From Verrucomicrobiaceae bacterium (lineage in GTDB: Bacteria; Verrucomicrobiota; Verrucomicrobiia; Verrucomicrobiales; V1-33): a stretch of 61,639 nt of DNA. The notes under the pieces were generated by a model. That model was given only the letters and a program-made list of their open reading frames with translations. It searched no databases and had not been told where the DNA came from. Within the stretch, counting starts at the first letter, position 1; each line of letters opens with the position of its first letter. The stretch covers positions 1 to 61,639 of the forward strand of contig JAIXVE010000068.1 of assembly GCA_027483175.1 (NCBI GenBank), written 5' to 3'. Positions 49,380 through 58,322 of the stretch are shown in pieces. A program made the position numbers and the translations under genes.

Positions 49380-52052
49380 TCAGCGGCGGCGGCTGGGGCG
49401 GTCGTCGGAGTTAGGGCGGCTGGGGCGGTTCCGTGGGGAGGAGTCCTGACGGGCGATGGCGACCTGGCGTTCCGGGGCGAAGCGGCGGGAGTTGGAGGAC
49501 TGTTCTTTGGCGCGTTCGCGTTCTGCGGCTTCGCGCTGCTGGCGTTCTGCGGCTTCGCGTTGTTGCTCCATGGCACGCTGACGTTGTTCGGCTTCGCGTT
49601 GTTGTTCTGCGGCGCGCTGGCGTTCTGCGGCCTCGCGTTGTTGCTCCATGGCGCGCTGGCGTTGTTCGGCTTCGCGCTGTTGTTCCATGGCGCGTTCGCG
49701 TTGTTCGGCTTCGCGTTGCTGGCGTTCGGCGGCCTCGCGTTGTTGCTCCATGGCGCGTTGACGTTGTTCGGCCTCGCGTTGTTGCTCCATGGCGCGCTGA
49801 CGTTCAGCGGCTTCGCGTTGTTGTTCGAGGGATTCGCGGCGAGCGGCGGCGGCTTGCTGCTGGCGTTGGGAGTCTTCGGCGTCGCGGGCGGCTTGTTCCT
49901 GCTGGGCTTGTTTGCGGGCGAGGGATTCGCGGCGGGAGTTTTCGAGTTCGGCCTGACGTTCGGTGGCGGCGGCTGCGGCGGCTTGTTCGTCGCGGGCGCG
50001 GGCGGCGAGTTCGGCGCGCTGGCGATCGACGGCTTCGCGTTGCTGTTCCGCGGCGCGTTGGCGTTGGGAGTCGTCGTCGGTGTTGGTGGCGGCTGGTTCC
50101 CTGGCGGCCTGCTGACGGGCGAGGGATTCGCGGCGGGAGTTTTCGAGCTGGGCCTGACGTTCGGTGGCGGCGGCGGTGGCGGCTTGTTCGTCGCGGGTGC
50201 GGGCGGCGAGATCGGCGCGCTGACGTTCGGCGGCTTCGCGTTGTTGCGCTAGGGCTGCGCGGCGTTCGGCGGCGGCTTGCTGCTGGCGTTGGGAGTCGTC
50301 GTCAGTGCTGGTGGCGGCTGGTTCCTTGACGGCCTGCTGACGGGCGAGGGATTCGCGGCGTGAGTTTTCGAGTTGGGCCTGACGTTCGGTGGCGGCGGCG
50401 GTGGCGGCTTGTTCGTCGCGGGTACGGGCGGCGAGATCGGCGCGCTGGCGTTCGATGGCTTCGCGTTGCTGTTCGGCGGCGCGCTGGCGTTCGGTGGCTA
50501 GCTGCTGACGATTGGTGTCGTCGGTGTTGTTAGGTGGTGAATCCTGACGGGGTTGCTGGTCAGCGGGTGCGGTGGGGGGAGATTGCGGAGATGGCGCGGT
50601 TGGGGCGCGGTCGGCGACGAGCGGGCGGGTGGCGGGGCGCTGGGGTTTGGTGGCGGGGGTGGGGGAGGAGTCGGGGGAATTGGATTCCGGGACGGGGATG
50701 GCGCGAGGGATGGGTTGAGGGGAGACGCTGGCGGTGGCTGGGGCGTCAGGTTTTGGGAGTTGGGCGATGGATTCGCGGAGGGAGGCGATGCGGGTGAGGC
50801 GATCGGCGACGCGGCGGCCGGATTCGGATTCGGTGGCGAGGCGAGCGGTTGTTAGCTGGGCTTCGCGGTGGGTGCGGAATTGTGAGGCGAGTTTAGGGGA
50901 GAGACCGGACGGGCCGCGGACGATGTCGCGTGAGGGGAGCGGGCCGGCGGAGTTGGCGGGGCGCTGAGCGGCGTTCCATGGTGTGTGGACGGCGGGAGCG
51001 AAGCAGGTGAGTTTTTTGCCTTCGCGTTGCCAGCGGTGCGGGTTGCCGTCGTGGTTAGGGCGGAAAGGATCGCGGACGAGCGAGCAGACCTCGATATCGT
51101 GTTTGAGGCGTGAGCGGAGCCATGAGCGGTCGGGGCCGCCGCATTGGACATTGCCGCTGCGGATGACGAGGCGGGTGATGTCGCGGGAGTTAGAGCAGCG
51201 GAGGCGGTTGTGGATGGGGGCTTCGCACCAGCGCTGGACGGGTTGATCGAAGCAGCGGGTGGGGACGAAGCACCATGATTCGGTGGGGAGGCCCCACGAG
51301 GCGGAACTGCTCCATGAGCCGTCGTTGAGGCAGAGGGTTTCCGGGGGGAGCGGGCACCAGCCGACGTGGGAATCGCTGGAGCGCCATGCGACCCATGCGG
51401 GGGCCCAGACGTCGCCGGGGATCCAGACCCAGCCGCAGCCGCGGACGATGGCCCAGCGGCCGTAGTGATAGGTGGCCCAGCCGAAGGGTTCATCGGAGCA
51501 CCACGTCCAGCCGGCGTCGGTGGAGGTCCATGAGCCGACGGAGTAGGGACGCCATGAGGAGGCGGAGGCGACCTGAGGTTGCCAGACGAAGCCGTAGTCT
51601 GGGCTTTCGAACCAGCGGCCGTGGGGTTCGAGTTCGTTGTAGAAGAGATTGTAGTCGGCGCGTGGTGTGGTGGGTGTGGCGGGGGCGTCGGCGGTGTCCT
51701 TGGCAGGTTGGGAGGCTTTGGGGAGCGTGCGGGAATTGGCGGCTTCGGATTCGCGGAGCCAGAGGGCGCGTTCGCGTTCGAGGAGTTTTTCTTCGGCGGC
51801 GAGTTCTGCTTCGGTGGCGGCGAGTTTGGCTTCGGCGGCTTCGCGCTGGAGACGGGCTTCGGTGAGGGCGAGTTCGGCTTCGCGCTGGGCGAGGGCGTCG
51901 CGCTGGGCGGCGAGTTCTTCCGGGGAAGGGCCTTGAGGAGCGGCGGGAGGGGGAGCGGGAGCGGTTGGCTGGGAGGCGGAGGGGGCAGGGGATTTTCCGC
52001 AGCTGGCGAGGGCGAGGGAGAGCGCGGCGAGGGCGGGCAGAGAGGATTTCAT
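49380..52052 (-). CDS. DUF6600 lipoprotein with long Gln/Arg/Glu-rich repeats, 890 aa
   Basis: The ATG at 52052 gives a lipoprotein signal (MKSSLPALAALSLALASCGK, lipobox LASC). A charged coiled-coil (EAELALTEARLQREAAEAKL) precedes a DUF6600 region rich in Trp and Tyr: YNLFYNELEPHGRWFESPDY, then WRPYSVGSWTSTDAGW and GWATYHYGRW. From about residue 500 come three ~70-residue repeats (QQREA-I/A-ERQRADLAARTRD...LENSRRESLARQQ), then many short MEQQREAEQRQRA units and a basic end. The repeat DNA spans about 49500-50520. The anchored head and long helix suggest a cell-envelope spacer. Confidence 0.82.
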   Translation of the reverse strand: MKSSLPALAALSLALASCGKSPAPSASQPTAPAPPPAAPQGPSPEELAAQRDALAQREAELALTEARLQREAAEAKLAATEAELAAEEKLLERERALWLRESEAANSRTLPKASQPAKDTADAPATPTTPRADYNLFYNELEPHGRWFESPDYGFVWQPQVASASSWRPYSVGSWTSTDAGWTWCSDEPFGWATYHYGRWAIVRGCGWVWIPGDVWAPAWVAWRSSDSHVGWCPLPPETLCLNDGSWSSSASWGLPTESWCFVPTRCFDQPVQRWCEAPIHNRLRCSNSRDITRLVIRSGNVQCGGPDRSWLRSRLKHDIEVCSLVRDPFRPNHDGNPHRWQREGKKLTCFAPAVHTPWNAAQRPANSAGPLPSRDIVRGPSGLSPKLASQFRTHREAQLTTARLATESESGRRVADRLTRIASLRESIAQLPKPDAPATASVSPQPIPRAIPVPESNSPDSSPTPATKPQRPATRPLVADRAPTAPSPQSPPTAPADQQPRQDSPPNNTDDTNRQQLATERQRAAEQQREAIERQRADLAARTRDEQAATAAATERQAQLENSRRESLARQQAVKEPAATSTDDDSQRQQQAAAERRAALAQQREAAERQRADLAARTRDEQAATAAATERQAQLENSRRESLARQQAAREPAATNTDDDSQRQRAAEQQREAVDRQRAELAARARDEQAAAAAATERQAELENSRRESLARKQAQQEQAARDAEDSQRQQQAAAARRESLEQQREAAERQRAMEQQREAEQRQRAMEQQREAAERQQREAEQRERAMEQQREAEQRQRAMEQQREAAERQRAAEQQREAEQRQRAMEQQREAAERQQREAAERERAKEQSSNSRRFAPERQVAIARQDSSPRNRPSRPNSDDRPSRRR

Positions 52053-52119
52053 GGAAGGCGGCAGGGAGGTGCGAGCGATGAGACGCGCGGGGCCTGCCGG
52101 ATATTCAATCGGATCGGAA

Positions 52120-53382
52120 TCAGAGTTGGGAATTGAGGGCCATGGCGAGGATTTCCATGGTGTGGAGGGGTTTGGGGGCGTTTGGGTGGGAGCCGAGGTG
52201 GAGACGGATCTGGGAGAGACAGCCGATGTTGCCCATGGCGACGAAGTCGGCGGCGGTGGCGGCGATGTGGCTGGCCTTGAGGGCGCCGAGGGCGGCGGCG
52301 GTTTCGGGTTCGTCGATGTTGTAGGTGCCGGCGCTGCCGCAGCAGGTATCGCCGTCGGTGATTTCGCAGAGCGTGACGTTAGGGATCTGGCGGAGGAGGG
52401 AGCGAGGGGCGCTGCGGACGCCCTGGGCGTGGCTGAGGTGGCAGGCGTCGTGGTAGGCGATGCGGAGCTGGCGGGATGGGGGTGGGATGGGCGGGAGGCC
52501 GAGGCGGAGGAGGTAGGAGGTGACGTCTTCGACTTTGGCGGCGAAGGCTGTGGCGGCGGATTCTTCCGGGCAGCCTTTGAGGATGAGCGGGTATTCGTGG
52601 AGGCCGGAGCCGCAGCCTGCGGCGTTTGTGAGGATGGCGTCGACGTTGTCGGGGAAGGCCTTGAGATTGCGGCGAGCGGCGGTTCGGGCATCGTCGCCTG
52701 CGCCGACGTGCCATGCGAGGGCACCGCAGCAGCCCTGGGATTCGGGGATGACGACCTCGATACCGGAGCGAGTGAGGACGGCGATGGTGGCGGCGTTGAT
52801 TTCCGGGGCGAGGACCTGCTGGGCGCAGCCTGCGAGGAGGGCGACGCGGCCGCGGCGCGGGGATTGGGCGTGGTGGAAGGGAGCGAGGGGTTGAGCGGGA
52901 GGGAGGGAGGCTGGGAGGAGCTGGAGCATGGGGCGGAACGCCTTTGGCACGAGCCCGTGGAGTGGTCTGGTGGCGATGCCGAGACGCGCGGCGAGGCGGA
53001 ATCGGCTAGGGAAAGGGAGAGTGGTGAGGAGCGTGAGGCGCCGGAGTTTTTCGGATAGGGAGCGGGAGCGGCGGTGGGTGGACCATTCGCGGAACGGGCT
53101 GATGAGTTCGCGGTATTTGACGCCGCTGGGGCAGGCGGTTTCGCAGGCGAGACAGCCGAGACAGCTGTCGGTGTGGGGGAGGGCCTGTTCGAGCGGGAGG
53201 GAGCCTTCGAGGACGTCCTTGATGAGGAGGATGCGGCCGCGCGGGGATTCGGCTTCCTTTCCGTGGACTTGATAGGTGGGGCAGGCGGGGAGACAGAACC
53301 CGCAGTGGACGCAAGTCTGAACGGCGTCGGCCATGGCCTGGCCGGCTGGTCCTGAGGAGAGGACGGGGATGGCTTGCTTCAT
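52120..53382 (-). CDS. glcF: Glycolate oxidase iron-sulfur subunit GlcF, 420 aa
   Basis: Two [4Fe-4S] motifs are at the N-terminus: CVHCGFCLPACP (C24, C27, C30, C34) and CLGCLACETACP (C74, C77, C80, C84). The C-terminal half has two CCG motifs (ESQGCCGALAWH and GDTCCGSAGTYN), as in GlcF and related heterodisulfide-reductase-like subunits. It passes electrons from the flavoprotein to the quinone pool. ATG overlaps the glcE stop by four bases. glcD is not in the window. Confidence 0.92.
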   Translation of the reverse strand: MKQAIPVLSSGPAGQAMADAVQTCVHCGFCLPACPTYQVHGKEAESPRGRILLIKDVLEGSLPLEQALPHTDSCLGCLACETACPSGVKYRELISPFREWSTHRRSRSLSEKLRRLTLLTTLPFPSRFRLAARLGIATRPLHGLVPKAFRPMLQLLPASLPPAQPLAPFHHAQSPRRGRVALLAGCAQQVLAPEINAATIAVLTRSGIEVVIPESQGCCGALAWHVGAGDDARTAARRNLKAFPDNVDAILTNAAGCGSGLHEYPLILKGCPEESAATAFAAKVEDVTSYLLRLGLPPIPPPSRQLRIAYHDACHLSHAQGVRSAPRSLLRQIPNVTLCEITDGDTCCGSAGTYNIDEPETAAALGALKASHIAATAADFVAMGNIGCLSQIRLHLGSHPNAPKPLHTMEILAMALNSQL

Positions 53383-54464
53383 GGGGTTGAGAGCGGGAGG
53401 AATTTGCGGAGCGGGTCGAGAGCGGAGGAGACGCGGGATTCCATGAGGGAGGCGTTAGGGGTGCCGGGGCGGACGGGGCCGGGGCCGCGGAGGCGGAGGC
53501 CGGAGAGTGCGAGATTGGACAGGGTGGCGTCGAGCGCGGGGGCGTCTGGCGAGGAGATGAGGGCGAGATTTCCGGCCATGCTGTAGTGGCGGATGGCTCC
53601 GATGGAGGTGAGGGCGGTGTCGAGGGCGGGGAGGCGGTGGAGAGTGGTGGGGACCTTGACGAGCGGGGAGAGGGCGTCGGTTCCGGGGAGGATGAGATCG
53701 TTGAGGGGATCCCAGAAAGAAGCGGCCTCGTGGTTGGAGAGGAGTTGGGCGGCGGGGCCGAAGGAGGCGGCGATGCGGTCGATGCGTGAGGCGAGGGCCG
53801 GGGCGTCGCCCATGAAGCGAGCGAGGATGCGGATGGGTGGGCCGGGGAAGATTTCGGCGGCTTCGACTTCCCATGACTGGGCGGAGAGGTGGGCGATTTT
53901 CTCGATGGCGTCGGGGAGAGAGGAGCAGGTGATGGCGATGGACTGGCGTGCTTCGGGGGCTGGGAAGACCTTGAAGGAGAGTTCTGTGAGGATGCCGAGG
54001 CGGCCGAGGGAGCCGGTGAAGAGTTTGGGGAAGTCGAAGCCGGCGGCATTTTTGACGACCTTGCCGCCGCCGCGGACGATCTGGCCTGAGCCGTCGACCC
54101 AGCGGATGCCGATGAGGAAGTCGCGGATACCGCCGTAGCGGAGCCTGCCTGGGCCGCTCATGGCGGCGGCGACGGAGCCTGCGAGGGTGGCGCCGGCGTT
54201 GGCGAGGGGTGGGTCGAAGGGGAGGTACTGGCCGTGGGAGGCGAGGAGGGCGGCGACGTCGCGGAGGGGGGTGGCGGCGCGGGCGGTGAAGGTGTATTCG
54301 GTGGGTTCGTATTCGACGATGCCGGAGAAGGCGCGGAGGTCGAGGAGGGTGACGCCTTCGGAGGTGGAGAGGGCGGGTTTGGTGCGGCCGGCGAAGGGGA
54401 GCACGCGGGTTTCGGCGCGGACGGCGTCGCAGAGTGCGGGTTCGTCGGGGGGATGGAGAATCAT
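53379..54464 (-). CDS. glcE: Glycolate oxidase FAD-binding subunit GlcE, 361 aa
   Basis: The FAD-binding PCMH region has YLPFDPPLANAGATLAGSVA, GPGRLRYGGIRDFLIGIRW and GGGKVVKNAAGFDFPKLFTG, all characteristic of GlcE. The C-terminal FAD-linked oxidase domain is short. ATG at 54464 was chosen because AGGAG precedes it by three bases; a TTG at 54500 is less likely. Together with glcF it forms two of three subunits of glycolate dehydrogenase, which oxidises glycolate to glyoxylate. Confidence 0.9.
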   Translation of the reverse strand: MILHPPDEPALCDAVRAETRVLPFAGRTKPALSTSEGVTLLDLRAFSGIVEYEPTEYTFTARAATPLRDVAALLASHGQYLPFDPPLANAGATLAGSVAAAMSGPGRLRYGGIRDFLIGIRWVDGSGQIVRGGGKVVKNAAGFDFPKLFTGSLGRLGILTELSFKVFPAPEARQSIAITCSSLPDAIEKIAHLSAQSWEVEAAEIFPGPPIRILARFMGDAPALASRIDRIAASFGPAAQLLSNHEAASFWDPLNDLILPGTDALSPLVKVPTTLHRLPALDTALTSIGAIRHYSMAGNLALISSPDAPALDATLSNLALSGLRLRGPGPVRPGTPNASLMESRVSSALDPLRKFLPLSTP

Positions 54465-54546
54465 CAGCTCCTGAATGGGGCTGAGGGGAGGGGAAATCAA
54501 GACCTGCGTGGGCCGCAGGTGAGCGAAGCGGGGAGGGGTGGGAGGA

Positions 54547-56034
54547 TTACGGAGTCCAGACCCAGCGGGGATTGCGAATGAGCTGGAGGGCGTCGCTGAC
54601 GGAGATCGCGGCCTCGGCGCGGGAGGCGAAGGCGGATTGGTGGGCGATGAGGCGCTGGAGTTCTGAGGGGTCTGGGTCGTGGGGCATGGCGTGGGGGACG
54701 TTCATGCCGATGAGCATGGCGAGGTAGCCTTCGATGCCGAACTGGTCGTTTTCGGAGATGGAGACGGCTTTGGCGAGGAGGCTGGGGCCGTTTTCGGAGT
54801 AGAAGTCGACGATGTCCTGAGCGCCGTGGAGGGCGGTGTTCGCGCGGGCGTGGATCCAGAAGGGAGTGTTGAGTCTGGAGTTGAAGCGGTAGTGGAGGGC
54901 GAGGAAGTCGCGGATTTCGTCCCAGCGGGCGGCCATGAAGCGGTTGTAGACGTCTTTGAGGTGAGGGCCGGGATGGCCGAGGGAATCGAGGAGGGAGTCT
55001 GCGATGGTGCGGCACTGGGCGCAGAGGATCATGAGGGCGGTGGCTTCGAGGGGTTCGACGAAGCCAGCGGCGTTGCCGACGGCGACGGTGTTGCCGATCC
55101 ATGAGCGCTGGTAGCGGCCGGAGCGGAAGTGGACGATGCGGGTGTTAGTGACGGAGGGGTTTTTGGCGCGGAATTCTGCGTCGGCGTCGGCGTCGGAGAC
55201 GAAGGCTGAGGAGTACACGTAGCCGCGATTGACGTGGTGTTCGTGGTCGATGCGCCAGCACCAGCCGTGGTCCATGGTTTCTGCGGTGGTGAATGGGTCG
55301 ATGGGTTCGTTGGGGAGACGTTCTCGGGGGCCGATGACGGCGCGGTCGCAGAAGAGGGAGTCGGAGAAGCTGATGAAGGGTTCAGCGAATTCGTTGCCGA
55401 TGAGACGGGAGTGGAAGCCGGAGGCGTCGATGAAGAAGTCGGCGTGGCGGGTGCCGCCGTGGCGGAGGCCGAGAGAGGTGATGGTGTCGCCGTGGCGCTG
55501 GACCGATTCGACGGTGTCGTCTTCGATGAGGACGCCGAGGGCGGAGGCCTGCCATTCGAGGTAGGCGACGAGTTTGATGTTTTCGATGTGGTAGGCGACG
55601 CTGCTGACGGGGATGATCGGGCGGTTCTGGGGGTCGCGGACGAATGCTTTGCGGCGGGCCATGAGAGCGGCCGAGAGACTCATGTCCTGCAGCGAGGAGG
55701 AGCAGTAGAAGCCGTTGTTGCGAGGGAGGTCACTGAAGCGGGCGGCGAACTGGGCATCGAAGGTGTAGGGGAATTCGCTGCGTTCGCCCCAGAGGAAGCG
55801 GATGCCGAGTTTCCATGTGGGCTGGGCGCGTTCGTAGAAGTCTTTTGGGGGTAGGCGGAGGAAGCGGTGGAGGTGGTGAGGGAAGAAAGGGGTGGTGCCT
55901 TCGCCGACGCCGATGATGCCGATTTCGGGGCTGCGGACGACGGAGACGTCGAGGTGAGGGAGGATGCGTTTGAGGGTGATGGCGGCGATGAGGCCGGCGG
56001 AGCCGCCGCCGAGGACAAGGATCTTTTGGATCAT
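54547..56034 (-). CDS. Flavin-dependent tryptophan-halogenase-family protein, 495 aa
   Basis: The FAD dinucleotide motif is ILVLGGGSAG near the start. The catalytic Lys is K75 in PTWKLGIRF, and the loop AAGFVEPLEATAL supplies the conserved Glu. The flavin-binding motif WxWxIP reads WCWRID here, with Asp in place of Pro. Such enzymes use FADH2, chloride or bromide and oxygen to halogenate aromatic substrates; a reductase is needed but none is near. It precedes glcE by 82 bases on the same strand. Many such bacterial proteins have unknown substrates. Confidence 0.88.
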   Translation of the reverse strand: MIQKILVLGGGSAGLIAAITLKRILPHLDVSVVRSPEIGIIGVGEGTTPFFPHHLHRFLRLPPKDFYERAQPTWKLGIRFLWGERSEFPYTFDAQFAARFSDLPRNNGFYCSSSLQDMSLSAALMARRKAFVRDPQNRPIIPVSSVAYHIENIKLVAYLEWQASALGVLIEDDTVESVQRHGDTITSLGLRHGGTRHADFFIDASGFHSRLIGNEFAEPFISFSDSLFCDRAVIGPRERLPNEPIDPFTTAETMDHGWCWRIDHEHHVNRGYVYSSAFVSDADADAEFRAKNPSVTNTRIVHFRSGRYQRSWIGNTVAVGNAAGFVEPLEATALMILCAQCRTIADSLLDSLGHPGPHLKDVYNRFMAARWDEIRDFLALHYRFNSRLNTPFWIHARANTALHGAQDIVDFYSENGPSLLAKAVSISENDQFGIEGYLAMLIGMNVPHAMPHDPDPSELQRLIAHQSAFASRAEAAISVSDALQLIRNPRWVWTP

Positions 56035-56045
56035 GGGGCGATGAG

Positions 56046-56085
56046 GGAAAAAGAAACCGGCCGTTCCATGGGATGGAACGGCCGG
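56046..56085 (-). terminator. Rho-independent terminator after the PEP-CTERM gene
   Basis: CCGGCCGTTCCAT (56057-56069) and ATGGAACGGCCGG (56073-56085) form a perfect 13-base stem with a GGG loop. On the minus strand the stem is followed by TTTCTTTTTCCC (56046-56056 region), the U-tract of an intrinsic terminator. Confidence 0.85.
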
Positions 56086-56116
56086 CGAAAGGGCACGGTG
56101 ATAGGAGCGGCCGTGG

Positions 56117-56881
56117 TTAATTCCTGCGGCGGCGAGCGGCGAGGCCGAGGAGGGAGGCTGCGGCGAGGAGAGCGGAGCCTGGTTCCGGGACCTGTTCGAT
56201 GATGATGCCGGTGATGCTGCCGCGGGAGTCACCGGTCCGAGGCGGGGCGGTGATGGTGAGGGTGGCGGCGGTCTGGGTGCCGGAGAGCCAGTAATTGCCT
56301 GCCTGGGAGGCGGTGAGGAGACTCCATTGGGAGCCGGTGGCCGCGAGATTGCTGGACATGGTGGCGTAGGCCTGGGAAGGCGCGCCGAGGACGGCGGTGC
56401 CGTTCACTGTGAAGTCGAGCGTGGTGTAGAGGGAGGCGGACTGGTCGCTGGCGAGGAGCCCGTAGACCCGGTATTCCGAGTAGGGGATATTGGTGACGGT
56501 GAGGGAGATGCCGGAGCCGCCGTCATCGAGGTAGCCGACGGCGAGGCGGGCCTGATCGTCGGCGGTGCCGTCGGAATTCCACCATGTGTTGGAGGAGTTC
56601 CATGCGATGGCTGCGGTGGTGGCGGAGCCGTTGCTGTCGACGAGATTGGAGAGGGTGCCGGAGGCGAGACCGCCCGAGCGGGAGGGGAGGATGGCGGACC
56701 CGGGCGGGTTGTTGGTGGTGTTGAAGTTACCTGCGGCGATGCCTGTGGGGCCGACTGGGGAGGCGGTGTTGAGCCAGCCTTGATTGGAGTCGTTTTCGGA
56801 AAAATTGACACCGATGGAAGCGGCGTCGGCGGTGGCGGCGGCTCCGAGGGCGAGGCAGGCGGCAAGGTAGTCTTTTCTCAT
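56117..56881 (-). CDS. PEP-CTERM sorting-domain protein, 254 aa
   Basis: A signal peptide (MRKDYLAACLALGAAATADA) and a beta-rich Ser/Thr/Asn-rich body (about 210 residues) end in VPEPGSALLAAASLLGLAAR plus a run of Arg and Asn: the PEP-CTERM signal recognised by exosortase. It is therefore exported and sorted to the surface. ATG 56881 gives the signal peptide; the longer frame to 56929 does not. Exosortase is not in the window. An intrinsic terminator follows. Confidence 0.9.
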   Translation of the reverse strand: MRKDYLAACLALGAAATADAASIGVNFSENDSNQGWLNTASPVGPTGIAAGNFNTTNNPPGSAILPSRSGGLASGTLSNLVDSNGSATTAAIAWNSSNTWWNSDGTADDQARLAVGYLDDGGSGISLTVTNIPYSEYRVYGLLASDQSASLYTTLDFTVNGTAVLGAPSQAYATMSSNLAATGSQWSLLTASQAGNYWLSGTQTAATLTITAPPRTGDSRGSITGIIIEQVPEPGSALLAAASLLGLAARRRRN

Positions 56882-56944
56882 GACAACTGGGCGTATTAGG
56901 GGAAGGAGGTGAATTTTAATAAACGTCAAACTTGAGTCAAGCGC

Positions 56945-57841
56945 TTACTGTGGCTGGGGTTTGGCGGCGTTTTCCTTGCGGATCTGTTCCTGTTCGAGGG
57001 CGAGGCGCTGGTCGCGGAGTTTGGTGTACTGGGCGCGTTTGGGTTCGATGGCTTTGCGGAGGGCGTCTGCTTTGGCGAAGAAGGAGCGGCGTGCGGCGGC
57101 GGCGGCGTCGCCGGTGAGGCCTTTATTGATGACGGCGCGGAAGCCTTCCTGGGTGATGCGGTTGGCCTCCATCTGCATTTCGCGGATTTGCGTGGAGAGT
57201 TTGAGTTCCTGTTCGTAGATGGCGTCGACCTTGCCTTTGGCGGCGTCGGCGAGGTCTGCCGGGGAGAGGGGTTCCTCGGTTTTTTCTTTGACCTTGCCGG
57301 CGAGGGCCTCGCGGCCGCTGTCGGGGACGTAATCGAGCGAGTATTTTTTGACCCAGCCTTCGGGGAGGTCGTTGGCGAGGATGCGTTTGACGCCGCCGTC
57401 GTGCTGGATGCTGACGAAGCCGTCGCCGAATTTGCTGATGCTGGCGGCTTTGAGGATTTCGCCTGAGGGGAGAGTGATTTCGGGGAAGGTTTGCTGTTTG
57501 GCCTGGAGGCGGACTTCTTCGACGGAGGCTTCGAAGGATTTGGTGGCGGCTTCCCAGTCGGTGTTGAGGGAGCTGAGTTCGTCGCGGAGAGCGCCGATTT
57601 CCTGTTCGAGTTTGACGGCGTCCTTGACCTCGGCCTCTTTGGCTAGGCTGCGGAGCGGCTCGAGTTTTCTGGTGAGGAATTCGATATCGCTTTTCCGCTG
57701 GACGAGGTTGCCTTCGATGGTGCGGAGTTCGGTTTCTGTGCCGGAGTATTCTTCGGCGCGTTTGTTACGGTCCCAGAGGTAGAAGACGCCGCCGCCGAGG
57801 AGCAGCATGACGAGGAGAGTGCGGATGCCCGAGAAGTCCAT
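56945..57841 (-). CDS. Membrane-anchored coiled-coil protein, 298 aa
   Basis: One N-terminal helix (LLVMLLLGGGVFYLWD) precedes long coiled coils (RTIEGNLVQRKSDIEFLTRK, LEQEIGALRDELSSLNTDWE). A small beta domain (FPEITLPSGEILKAASISKF) follows, reminiscent of SLA1/SH3-like modules, then a C-terminal coiled coil. Function unknown; an envelope scaffold is plausible. It is 24 bases after the lipoprotein gene, so both form one unit. Confidence 0.72.
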   Translation of the reverse strand: MDFSGIRTLLVMLLLGGGVFYLWDRNKRAEEYSGTETELRTIEGNLVQRKSDIEFLTRKLEPLRSLAKEAEVKDAVKLEQEIGALRDELSSLNTDWEAATKSFEASVEEVRLQAKQQTFPEITLPSGEILKAASISKFGDGFVSIQHDGGVKRILANDLPEGWVKKYSLDYVPDSGREALAGKVKEKTEEPLSPADLADAAKGKVDAIYEQELKLSTQIREMQMEANRITQEGFRAVINKGLTGDAAAAARRSFFAKADALRKAIEPKRAQYTKLRDQRLALEQEQIRKENAAKPQPQ

Positions 57842-57865
57842 GGTATTGGGGTGGGGGCGGGGGGG

Positions 57866-58237
57866 TCAGTTGGGCTTGGTTTCCGCGAGGGTGGCGCGGT
57901 TGGCGGCTTCGCCGGCCTTGAGGGTGGCGATTTTTTCCTGAACCTGGCGGCGGAGGTCGAGGAGGGAGTTGCGTTCTTCCATGAGGGTTTCCGCGGCTTT
58001 GCGGGCATCCTCGGCGGATTGGCCCTCGAATTTCTGGAGGGCGGCGGCTTCTTTTTCGAGGGCGGCGAACTGGTCGGAGAGGGTGACGAGTTCGGCGCGT
58101 GAGGTTTCGGTTTTGAGGGTGATTTCCTTGAGTTGGGCGTCATTGACTGCTGGGGAGCAGTTGGTGAGGCAGAGGCAAGGGACGAGGAGGAGCGCGGCCC
58201 TGAGGGGACGAGGTCTAGGGGAATCGGTGAGGAGCAT
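57866..58237 (-). CDS. Small coiled-coil lipoprotein, 123 aa
   Basis: The signal region (LRAALLLVPCLCLTNCSPAV) contains a lipobox-like LTNC, slightly off the consensus at the -1 position. The rest is a charged helix (SRAELVTLSDQFAALEKEAA...). Together with the next gene it appears to make two envelope coiled-coil proteins. No known family. Confidence 0.62.
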   Translation of the reverse strand: MLLTDSPRPRPLRAALLLVPCLCLTNCSPAVNDAQLKEITLKTETSRAELVTLSDQFAALEKEAAALQKFEGQSAEDARKAAETLMEERNSLLDLRRQVQEKIATLKAGEAANRATLAETKPN

Positions 58238-58284
58238 GGGGTTGCAGGGGAACTGCCGCCATGATGAGAACCGGTCAGCATCCT

Positions 58285-58308
58285 GCAAGGCCGCAGATGC
58301 AGCCTTGC
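58285..58308. repeat. Inverted repeat after argD
   Basis: GCAAGGC (58285-58291) and GCCTTGC (58302-58308) flank a ten-base loop, 15-38 bases past the argD stop. No U-tract follows on the minus strand, so a terminator is uncertain. Confidence 0.35.
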
Positions 58309-58322
58309 CTTTAATCGTCCTG

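Noticed and set aside
52051-53058. 335-codon plus-strand open frame
   Set aside because: Antisense to glcF, with Gly/Glu/Val-rich composition typical of shadow frames here.
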